A DNA stretch of 10,242 bases from Lentisphaerota bacterium. GTDB taxonomy: Bacteria; Verrucomicrobiota; Kiritimatiellia; UBA8416; JAFGIZ01. Position 1 is the stretch's first letter; every line of letters starts with the position of its first letter. Below the pieces are notes generated by a model. It made no database searches and was not told the DNA's origin. It saw only the letters and a list, made by a program, of their open reading frames with translations. A program made the translations under genes and the position numbers. The stretch covers positions 1-10,242 of the forward strand of contig JAFGIZ010000029.1 in NCBI GenBank assembly GCA_016929365.1, written 5' to 3'. Shown here piece by piece: positions 1 to 6,121 of the stretch.

Positions 1-1
1 C

Positions 2-346
2 TACGGGTGCTGCGAGGACCTGACGCACAAGATCGACATGCTCCGCGGCATCCCCAACCTGCGCCGTATCGCCGTGTCGCCCTTTGCCGATGCCGCGCGC
101 TGCGCCGAACAGATCGGCGGCGACTACGTGCTGAGCTACCGCCCCAGCCCCGCGGACATGGTCAGTTACGGCTTTGATCCCGACCGCATCCGCGGCATCC
201 TGCGCCCCGATCTGGACGCCTGCCGCGCCAACGGCTGCCACGTGGACATTACCCTCAAGGACGTTGAGACGGTGGAAGGCGATCCCGGCCGGGCGCGGCG
301 CTGGACGGCGCTGACGCGGGAGATCATCGACGCGGTGTTCGGCTGA
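2..346 (+). CDS. URO-D-like (uroporphyrinogen decarboxylase family) protein, C-terminal part
   Basis: This is the last 114 codons of a gene whose 5' part lies outside the window; the frame is open from base 2 and ends at TGA 344-346. Visible features are the opening YGCCE, a segment IPNLRRIAVSPFAD about 15 residues on, and near the end the stretch ITLKDVETVEGDP followed by a Trp and an Arg-Glu pair. This pattern is what I know from the C-terminus of the URO-D/MtaA-like TIM-barrel proteins common in environmental PVC bacteria and Firmicutes, which are mostly of unknown substrate and are probably not heme-pathway decarboxylases. Members may act as methyl or one-carbon transferases related to MtaA, but nothing here shows the substrate. 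It ends 5 bp before the convergent stop of the response regulator. Family assignment is from memory of motifs; the function remains open. Confidence 0.65.
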   Translation, partial: YGCCEDLTHKIDMLRGIPNLRRIAVSPFADAARCAEQIGGDYVLSYRPSPADMVSYGFDPDRIRGILRPDLDACRANGCHVDITLKDVETVEGDPGRARRWTALTREIIDAVFG

Positions 347-351
347 TCCGC

Positions 352-1101
352 CTACGCCTCCGCCTCGAACCGGTAGCCCACGCGCGGCACGGTCAGGATG
401 TAGGCGGCCCGCCGCCGCCCGCCGCCCAGTTTCTTGCGCAGGCCGGCCACGAAATTGTCGACGGTGCGTGCCGTGCCTTCGTAGTCCCATCCCCAGACGC
501 GTTCCAGAATCGTTTCGCGGGTGAACACCTGCCCCGGCGAAGCCGCCAGGAGCGCGAGGAGGTCGAATTCCCTGGCGGACAGGTGGATTTCCCGGCCGCG
601 GACCTTCACGCTGCGGGCCGCGCGGTCGATGGCAATGTCTCCGAAAACCAGCTCCGGCAGGGCCTGCGTATCGGTGTGCTGCCGGCGCAGCATGGCCCGT
701 ATGCGGGCGATGAGCTCGGGCAGATCGAACGGCTTGGTCATGTAGTCGTCGGCCCCCGTGTTCAATCCTTCGACCTTGTCCGGGGTTGTGCCCCGGGCGG
801 AGAGAATCAATACCTGCACGGTCTCGCCCCGGGCGCGCAGGGCTTCCAGGATGTCCAGTCCGCTCCCGCCGGGCAGCATGAGGTCGAGGACGATCAGGTC
901 GGGCCGGCCGTCAAAAGCCAGGCGCAGGCCTGTCTCGCAATCCGCGGCGCTGACGGCCTCGAAGCCTTCCATCCGCAGGTTCATCGCTAGCCCTTCCCGC
1001 AACGACCGGTCGTCTTCGATGATCAGGATCCTGTCCGGCGTGCCGTCCGCAGGCCGGCCCGGCGGGGAACTCTCGTGCCGGCTGGAAGCGGAGGCGCTCA
1101 T
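352..1101 (-). CDS. OmpR/PhoB-family response regulator
   Basis: A 249-residue DNA-binding response regulator. The receiver domain spans about residues 24-140: the acidic pair D30/D31 follows ILIIE, the phosphoacceptor is D73 in LIVLDLMLPG, S101 sits in ILSAR, and K123 lies in MTKPFD. A winged-helix output domain fills residues ~150-249, with the conserved LSAREFDLLALL, a Trp-Asp (VWGWDYEG) wing region, the TVDNFVAGLRKKL recognition helix and a closing VGYRF. The first ~22 residues are a low-complexity, Ser/Pro-rich extension not needed by the domain; I kept this ATG because it overlaps the stop of the kinase gene upstream (ATGA, bases 1098-1101), a typical sign of translational coupling. It should be phosphorylated by that kinase and regulate transcription. 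Target genes cannot be read from the window. All key residues are present. Confidence 0.93.
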   Translation of the reverse strand: MSASASSRHESSPPGRPADGTPDRILIIEDDRSLREGLAMNLRMEGFEAVSAADCETGLRLAFDGRPDLIVLDLMLPGGSGLDILEALRARGETVQVLILSARGTTPDKVEGLNTGADDYMTKPFDLPELIARIRAMLRRQHTDTQALPELVFGDIAIDRAARSVKVRGREIHLSAREFDLLALLAASPGQVFTRETILERVWGWDYEGTARTVDNFVAGLRKKLGGGRRRAAYILTVPRVGYRFEAEA

Positions 1102-2042
1102 AACGCCTCGTTGGCGGACGGCAGGCGGATCGTAAAAATCGACCCCCGGCCCGGAACACTGTTCACCGTGATGGCGCCCCGGTGCCGGTGCACGAGGTGC
1201 CGTGCGATGGCCAGCCCCAGCCCGGCCCCGCTCGTCTCGCCCTGCTCGTGCCGCGGGGCCCGGTAGAACGGCTGAAACACGCGCTTCTGTTCCGCCTGCG
1301 ACAGCCCGATGCCGTTGTCCTGCACCTCGATGACCACCCGGTCGTTCTCATCGCGGGTGCGCAGACGGATACGCTTGCCGGGTCCGCCGTACTTGTAGGC
1401 ATTCGTCAGCAGATTCAGGACCACGGCGTTCAAGGCCGCGGGGTCGTGGCGCACCGCCAGCCGGCTGTCCACGCGAGACGCGAAATCCACGTCGCCGGGC
1501 GCCACCATGGACCGGAAGCGTTCGGCCGCGTCGGCCACGGCGCGGGTGACCGTCCGGGTCTCCAGCTTGAGCGGCATGCTGTCCCGCGACGAGGCCCGCC
1601 AGGTCAGGACCTTGTCCAGCATGACGTCCAGCCATTCCGTCTCGCGCAGGATGGTGGCCAGGCAGCGCGCCGTTTCCTCCGGGTTGTCCGCCAGTCTGCC
1701 CGATTGCAGTGTCTGCGTGTAGAGCCGGATGGCGCTCAGGGGGGTGCGGAACTCGTGGGACATGTTGGCCAGGAAATCCGCCTGCCGGCGCGCCAGGCTG
1801 GCCTTCTTGCCGGTCAGGACCACGGCGATCAAGGCGCTCCCGGCCGCCGCCGCCGTGAACGAGATCACCAGCACCCCGGTTACGATACCGCCCGCGCCGC
1901 GCGCCAGCACCACCGCCACGATGCCGACGGCGGTCGACAGCATGACCGGAAGCAGCACGCCGACCGCCACGAGAACGATGACGTTCGTCAGGCTCAGGCT
2001 CAAGTGGTGACGCTGCATGGCCGACATCCCGGCCAGCAGCAT
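1098..2042 (-). CDS. Small membrane sensor histidine kinase
   Basis: A 314-residue HisKA/HATPase kinase paired with the response regulator. Two hydrophobic segments, about residues 20-47 and 52-77, are separated by only a few residues, so no periplasmic sensor domain, PAS or HAMP is visible. The dimerisation/phosphoacceptor helix carries H96 in FLANMSHEFRTPLSAI. The ATP-binding domain shows the N box (NLLTNAYKYG, N214), G1 box (DNGIGLS, ~242-248), F box (FQPFYRA, ~256-262) and G2 box (GAGLGLAIA, ~272-280), so catalysis should be intact. Methionines at residues 1, 6 and 9 are all possible starts and none has a good ribosome binding site; I give the longest. Its stop overlaps the regulator start by 4 bases. 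The radical SAM gene ends 92 bp upstream on the same strand. What it senses is unknown; the architecture suggests a membrane or protein partner signal. Confidence 0.92.
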   Translation of the reverse strand: MLLAGMSAMQRHHLSLSLTNVIVLVAVGVLLPVMLSTAVGIVAVVLARGAGGIVTGVLVISFTAAAAGSALIAVVLTGKKASLARRQADFLANMSHEFRTPLSAIRLYTQTLQSGRLADNPEETARCLATILRETEWLDVMLDKVLTWRASSRDSMPLKLETRTVTRAVADAAERFRSMVAPGDVDFASRVDSRLAVRHDPAALNAVVLNLLTNAYKYGGPGKRIRLRTRDENDRVVIEVQDNGIGLSQAEQKRVFQPFYRAPRHEQGETSGAGLGLAIARHLVHRHRGAITVNSVPGRGSIFTIRLPSANEAL

Positions 2043-2134
2043 GCCAGAAAGGCGCGCCGTTCGCCACCCGCATTTCGCCGCCCGCGCGCGCTGCCCGGCA
2101 GCACGCCGGCCCCGTCAGCCCGGAAAGCCCCGTT

Positions 2135-3622
2135 TCAGCGTTCGGTGAGCACGTGTTGTTCGCAGACCTTGCGGAAATGGTAGCCGTAAATGCTGAGGAT
2201 CACGGCCTCGGGAAACAACCGCGGCCGCCGGAGCTGCGTCCAGAACAGAAGCTTCCAATAATAACGCCGCTCCCGTCCGATGATGCCCAGGCGGTAGACC
2301 GAGCGGAACAGCGCGAGGATGTGCGAAAACTGCAGGTGCCCGCGCAGGCGGGGAGGATTGTATTCGCGCAGAAACGTCCGGACCCGTTCGTAGTAATGCC
2401 CCGGGGAGTAAATGTGTTCCAGGATTCGCCGGTACCCCTTCGCGAGCGCCTCGAACCCCATGGCAGGCACGATGTTGGTCGTCCCGTCCACGTTGTCCCC
2501 GCTCGAATCGCCGCGCAGACGGCCGGCCTGCTTCATGCGCTCGAAAAGCCGGGTGCCCGGGGGCGCCTGCAGCAGGCCGACCATGGCCGTGACGATGCCG
2601 CTTTTCTGGATGAAGTCGATCTGCCTCTGGAAGATGGACGGGCCGTCGTGGTCGAATCCCACAATGAATCCCGCCTGCACCTGGATGCCCGCGCGCTGGA
2701 TGCGCTTCACGTCGCCGACGAGATCGCGGTTCCGGTTCTGCGCCTTGCTGCACTCGGCCAGGCAGGCCTCGTCGGGCGTCTCGATGCCGATGAAAACCCG
2801 GTTGAACCCGGCTTCGACCAGCAGCTCCATCAGGACGTCGTCGTCCGCCAGGTTGATCGAGGCCTCCGTGAAAAACGTGTTCCCGCGCTTGTCTTTTCGC
2901 CATGCGATCAACGCGGGCAGAAGATCTTCCTTTAGGAAGGCTTTCTTGCCGATGAAGTTGTCGTCCACGAAGAACACATCGCCGCGCCAGCCCAGGGCGT
3001 ACAGGCTGTCGAGCTCGGCGATGACCTGTGGCGACGACTTGGTGCGCGAGCGGTGACCGAAGAGGGCGGTCACGTTGCAGAAATCGCAGTTGAAGGGACA
3101 GCCCCGCGAGAACTGTATCGCCATGTTGCCGTAGCGCTTGATGTCCAGCAGTTCCCACATGGGCCGGGGCGTATGCGCGAGTTCCGGGAAGCCGTCGGCG
3201 CGGTAGATCGGCCCGGCCCGGTCCTGCGCCAGGTCCTTGAGAAAAGCGGGCAGGGTCAGCTCCGCCTCGTTGAGCACGAAATGGTCGACCTGCGGGAACT
3301 GCTCGTGTTCGCTCTCGAACAGCGGCCCCCCGGCCACGACGCGCAGCCCGGCGGCCTTGCAGCGCGCGATGAGCCGGCGCGCGGCCTCGCGCTGGACGGT
3401 CATGGCGCTGATCAGGGCGCAATCGGCCCAGGCGAGATCCTGATCGCGGAGGCCGCGTACATTGATATCGACGAGGCGTTTTTCCCATTCGGGCGGCAGC
3501 ATCGAGGCGACGGTCAGCAAGCCGAGCGGCGGCAGCGAGGCCTGCTTGCCCACGAAGGTCAGCGCATGTTTGAAACTCCAGAACGTGTCCGGAAACTCCG
3601 GGTACAACAACAGGACGCGCAT
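2135..3622 (-). CDS. B12-binding-domain radical SAM protein (DUF4070-type)
   Basis: A 495-residue radical SAM enzyme. Residues ~1-150 form a Rossmann-like cobalamin-binding domain: MRVLLLYPEF at the start, PPLGLLTVASML at ~31-42, VDINVRG at ~51-57 and VVAGGP at ~95-100. The His of the usual DxHxxG motif is Asn here (DINVRG), as in many class B members that bind cobalamin without His ligation. The 4Fe-4S motif is CPFNCDFC (C175, C179, C182). The barrel continues with FFVDDNFIG, TEASINLADDD and VFIGIETPD, and the C-terminal ~170 residues resemble DUF4070, as in hopanoid methylases HpnP/HpnR, though nothing here shows a hopanoid substrate. I chose ATG 3622 because it is preceded by AAAGGA with 9-nt spacing; an in-frame ATG at 3646 lies upstream of that site. 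Likely a B12-dependent methylase or a related C-C bond enzyme; substrate unknown. Confidence 0.88.
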   Translation of the reverse strand: MRVLLLYPEFPDTFWSFKHALTFVGKQASLPPLGLLTVASMLPPEWEKRLVDINVRGLRDQDLAWADCALISAMTVQREAARRLIARCKAAGLRVVAGGPLFESEHEQFPQVDHFVLNEAELTLPAFLKDLAQDRAGPIYRADGFPELAHTPRPMWELLDIKRYGNMAIQFSRGCPFNCDFCNVTALFGHRSRTKSSPQVIAELDSLYALGWRGDVFFVDDNFIGKKAFLKEDLLPALIAWRKDKRGNTFFTEASINLADDDVLMELLVEAGFNRVFIGIETPDEACLAECSKAQNRNRDLVGDVKRIQRAGIQVQAGFIVGFDHDGPSIFQRQIDFIQKSGIVTAMVGLLQAPPGTRLFERMKQAGRLRGDSSGDNVDGTTNIVPAMGFEALAKGYRRILEHIYSPGHYYERVRTFLREYNPPRLRGHLQFSHILALFRSVYRLGIIGRERRYYWKLLFWTQLRRPRLFPEAVILSIYGYHFRKVCEQHVLTER

Positions 3623-3631
3623 GGCGGATTT

Positions 3632-3637
3632 TCCTTT
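3632..3637 (-). promoter_or_regulatory. Ribosome binding site deciding the radical SAM start
   Basis: On the minus strand AAAGGA ends 9 nt before the ATG at 3622. The alternative in-frame ATG at 3646 lies upstream of this site and has no comparable purine run, so the site supports the shorter 495-residue protein beginning MRVLLLYPEF, where the cobalamin-binding fold starts. Confidence 0.6.
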
Positions 3638-3715
3638 CATTTCCATTCGTCGTGCGCAGTCTGCGTCCGGCCTGTCATGGTTTTGTCACGAAAAACATTT
3701 TTTCCGGGCCCGCGC

Positions 3716-5953
3716 TTACAGTAGCGCCTCGACGGCCTTGACCGACCGGGCGTCGAGGAGGGCCTGCGCGTAGGCAGCCGTCTCGGCGGCGGATTGCGCG
3801 GCAATCGTGCGCTGGACGGCCGGCAGCCAGTGGGGGTCGACGCTCAACTTGCGGACGCCGATACCGGTGAAAAACCGCACGTAGCGCGGATCGTGCGCCA
3901 TTTCGCCGCAGACCGCGATATCCCGCCCGGCGGCGACGGCGGCGGAGACCACGCGATGCAGGGCGCGCAGAACGGCCGGGTGATGCGGGCAGTAGTAGGC
4001 TGCCACCCGCGCGTTGGCCCGGTCGGCCGCCAGCATGTACTGCACGAAGTCGTTGGTGCCGATGGAAAAAAAGTCCGCCAGCTCGCAGAACGCGTCCATC
4101 ATCTCCGCGACCGCGGGCAGCTCCAGCATCATGCCGACCGAGAGCAGGCCGCCGGCGTCCACGCGCTCGCGTTCCATGCAGGCCAGAAGGCGGTCGCGTG
4201 CGGCGCAGAATTCGTCGGGCGAGGCGATCATCGGGAACATGATCCGCAGCGGCGACGTCCCGTCCCAGGCCCGCAGGAGGGCCGCGAGCTGATCGTCGAA
4301 GATCTCGGGATGCGCCAGCGTAAAACGGGTCGACCGGAGCCCCAGTTCGGGATTCGCCTCGCCGGCCGAGTCGAAATAGGCCAGGAGCTTGTCGCCGCCC
4401 GCATCCAGCGTGCGCACGGTAATCTCCTTGCCTTCCATCGCCCCGAACAGCCGGCGGTAAATCTGCTCCTGTTCCTCGCGGGTCGGAAAGGCGTCGCGCA
4501 CCAGGAAGGGAAACTCGGTGCGGTACAGCCCGACGCCTTCGGCTTTCAGACGCACCGCCAGGTCGAGCTCGCCCAGGAGGTTGATGTTGGCCATCAGCCG
4601 CACCCGCACACCGTCGCGCGTGCGCGTCTCGGGCAGCATTGTGTCGGCCGCTTCTTCGACGGCCAGTTCCGCGCGCAGCCGTTCGGCAAAGCGCGCCGTC
4701 ACGGCCTCGGACGGGGCCGCGTACACCCGCCCGCTGTCGCCGTCGAGGGCCACGAGCGTGTTGTCGCGAAGGTGCAGCAGCTCGGGCGCGTCGGCAATCA
4801 CGGTCGGGATCTGCAGCGAACGGGCCAGGATGGACACGTGCGACGAGGCGCCGCCGCCGGTCAGGACGATGCCGCTGACCCGGCCGAGGGCGAGCCGGAG
4901 CATGTCGGAGGGCAGCAGCTCGCGGGCCACGACCACGCGTTCGGTTACGGCGTCCTCGGCCGGCCGCTTGCCGGCCTGGAGGCGCTCGATGATGCGCAGG
5001 GCCAGATCCTCGATGTCCCGGGCCTTTTCCTTCATGTAGTCGTGCTCGCTGGCCTCGAACACGCGCATGTACTGCAACGCCGTTTCGGCCACCGCCGCGG
5101 CGTCGGAACGGCCCTCGCGCATCAGGCCAAGCACCCGGTCGCGAAAGTCATGGTCCTGCAGCATCATGACGTGCGCCTCGAAAACGAGCGCGGCGGCTTC
5201 CGGCAGGCGTTGGCTGAGGTGCGCCTGCATGTCCGCCAGCTCTTCCGCCGCCCCGTCAAAGGCCCGCAACACGGCCGCCGGGTCGTTCCCGCCCGCGGCG
5301 GCGGCGACCTGGGCCAGGCTGACGCCGCGGCGCAGCACGCAGGCGTGCCCCACGGCGCAGCCTGAACTGACCCCGTTGCCCTCGATCACGGGGGGCAGCG
5401 CCGACGGGGGCTCCGGCGCGGCGCGCGTCTGCTGCAGTTCGAGCATGACTTTCGCGTGGCCGACCGCGCCGGCCAGCTGAGACGCCAGGGCGCGGACCAC
5501 GCCGACTTCTTCGTCCGTGAACCGGTGCGGCGCGGCGCGTTGGACAACCAGTACGCCGATGCGCTCGAGGCCTCTCAGGATGGGCGCCGCGAGAAAGCAG
5601 TCAAACGGCTCTTCTCCCGCCTCGGGAAAATACCGGTAGTCGGGGTGCTTGCTGGCCTCGACAACGGCGATATGCCGCAGTTCGGCCATGGCCTTTCCGA
5701 CCAGGCCCTCGTTGAGGCCGAGCCGGATGCGGCCCACGCTCTCGGGCGACAGGCCGACCGTAGCCTCGAGCACAAGCTCGGCGGTGGTCTCGTCGTACAG
5801 GTAGATCGAGCATACGGCCGTGTCGAGATGGTCGGCCAGCTTGCGGACGGTCTCTTCGAGAAAGCCGTGCACGTTCGGACTGCCCGCCAGGTGGGCCAGG
5901 TCTTCGCCCACCTCCGCGAGGAGCCGCAGATGATCCGGTGTCGTGCCTCCCAT
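3716..5953 (-). CDS. ptsP: PtsP-type phosphoenolpyruvate-protein phosphotransferase (GAF + enzyme I)
   Basis: A 745-residue enzyme I paralogue that takes phosphate from PEP and passes it to an HPr-like protein; in the nitrogen PTS the partner is NPr. An N-terminal GAF domain (~15-165) replaces the plain start of enzyme I and in known PtsP proteins senses a small effector (glutamine in Azotobacter and E. coli work). The phosphohistidine is H372 in GGGASSHVSILAR. The PEP-binding part shows GLYRTEFPF (R478), RTLDAGGDK (~514-522), FSIGTNDF (~629-636) and the active-site Cys C682 in CGEMAHDP; the His in this last motif replaces a usual Gly. Length is close to the ~750 residues typical of PtsP. The reading frame stays open far upstream under the mannosidase gene, but homology starts here. 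No HPr or EIIA gene is in the window. The start has a TATAGT box only 6 nt away. Confidence 0.92.
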   Translation of the reverse strand: MGGTTPDHLRLLAEVGEDLAHLAGSPNVHGFLEETVRKLADHLDTAVCSIYLYDETTAELVLEATVGLSPESVGRIRLGLNEGLVGKAMAELRHIAVVEASKHPDYRYFPEAGEEPFDCFLAAPILRGLERIGVLVVQRAAPHRFTDEEVGVVRALASQLAGAVGHAKVMLELQQTRAAPEPPSALPPVIEGNGVSSGCAVGHACVLRRGVSLAQVAAAAGGNDPAAVLRAFDGAAEELADMQAHLSQRLPEAAALVFEAHVMMLQDHDFRDRVLGLMREGRSDAAAVAETALQYMRVFEASEHDYMKEKARDIEDLALRIIERLQAGKRPAEDAVTERVVVARELLPSDMLRLALGRVSGIVLTGGGASSHVSILARSLQIPTVIADAPELLHLRDNTLVALDGDSGRVYAAPSEAVTARFAERLRAELAVEEAADTMLPETRTRDGVRVRLMANINLLGELDLAVRLKAEGVGLYRTEFPFLVRDAFPTREEQEQIYRRLFGAMEGKEITVRTLDAGGDKLLAYFDSAGEANPELGLRSTRFTLAHPEIFDDQLAALLRAWDGTSPLRIMFPMIASPDEFCAARDRLLACMERERVDAGGLLSVGMMLELPAVAEMMDAFCELADFFSIGTNDFVQYMLAADRANARVAAYYCPHHPAVLRALHRVVSAAVAAGRDIAVCGEMAHDPRYVRFFTGIGVRKLSVDPHWLPAVQRTIAAQSAAETAAYAQALLDARSVKAVEALL

Positions 5954-5959
5954 GCTTGC

Positions 5960-5965
5960 ACTATA
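5960..5965 (-). promoter_or_regulatory. Candidate -10 box of ptsP, possibly giving a leaderless mRNA
   Basis: On the minus strand TATAGT (one mismatch to TATAAT) is followed by just six bases, GCAAGC, and then the ptsP ATG at 5953. Transcription starting 6-7 nt after this hexamer would begin at or next to the start codon. No Shine-Dalgarno sequence precedes the ATG, which fits. No good -35 hexamer lies 16-18 bp upstream in the very GC-rich spacer, so the assignment rests on the -10 match in AT-poor sequence. Confidence 0.4.
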
Positions 5966-6024
5966 CGCGACCCCGGCGCCCGGCCACACGCAAAAAGACC
6001 GGCGGCATCGCGCCACTCGCCCTC

Positions 6025-6039
6025 CAGCGCGCCGCGCTG
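6025..6039. promoter_or_regulatory. Dyad in the ptsP/mannosidase intergenic region
   Basis: CAGCGCG and CGCGCTG form a perfect 7-bp inverted repeat around one central base, 9 bp upstream of the TTGACG proposed as the mannosidase -35 box. Such a position suits an operator, but the region is extremely GC-rich and a short dyad of this base composition can arise by chance. Half of it (CCGCGCTG) recurs at 6088-6095, downstream of the proposed promoter. Confidence 0.2.
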
Positions 6040-6048
6040 CCGCGGGGC

Positions 6049-6078
6049 TTGACGCCGGCGCGGGCGGGGGGCAGAGTA
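6049..6078 (+). promoter_or_regulatory. Candidate promoter for the GH38 gene
   Basis: TTGACG at 6049-6054 matches five of six bases of the sigma-70 -35 consensus. A weak -10-like hexamer, AGAGTA at 6073-6078, follows after an 18-bp spacer. The start codon is 44 bp further on. No clear Shine-Dalgarno sequence precedes the ATG at 6122. The -10 match is poor, so the call rests mainly on the -35 hexamer and on its being in the only gap upstream of the gene. Confidence 0.35.
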
Positions 6079-6121
6079 CGCGAGGCCCCGCGCTGGAACC
6101 CGCCGGGTCTGATCCTGTACC

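Noticed and set aside
2043..2134. Terminator or promoter between the radical SAM and kinase genes
   Set aside because: The 92 bp hold only a short GC hairpin (GCTGCCGGGCAGC) with no T-run and no convincing -35/-10 pair, so whether the genes are co-transcribed stays open.
1182..2183. Open frame of 333 codons on the + strand across the kinase gene
   Set aside because: It is a shadow of the kinase, which has every catalytic box. The product is repetitive and unlike any family I know.
3794..5365. Long open frame (523 codons) on the + strand inside ptsP
   Set aside because: It is antisense to a gene with all enzyme I motifs. Its protein is rich in His, Arg, Gly and Gln with no domain pattern, as expected from the reverse of GC-rich codons.
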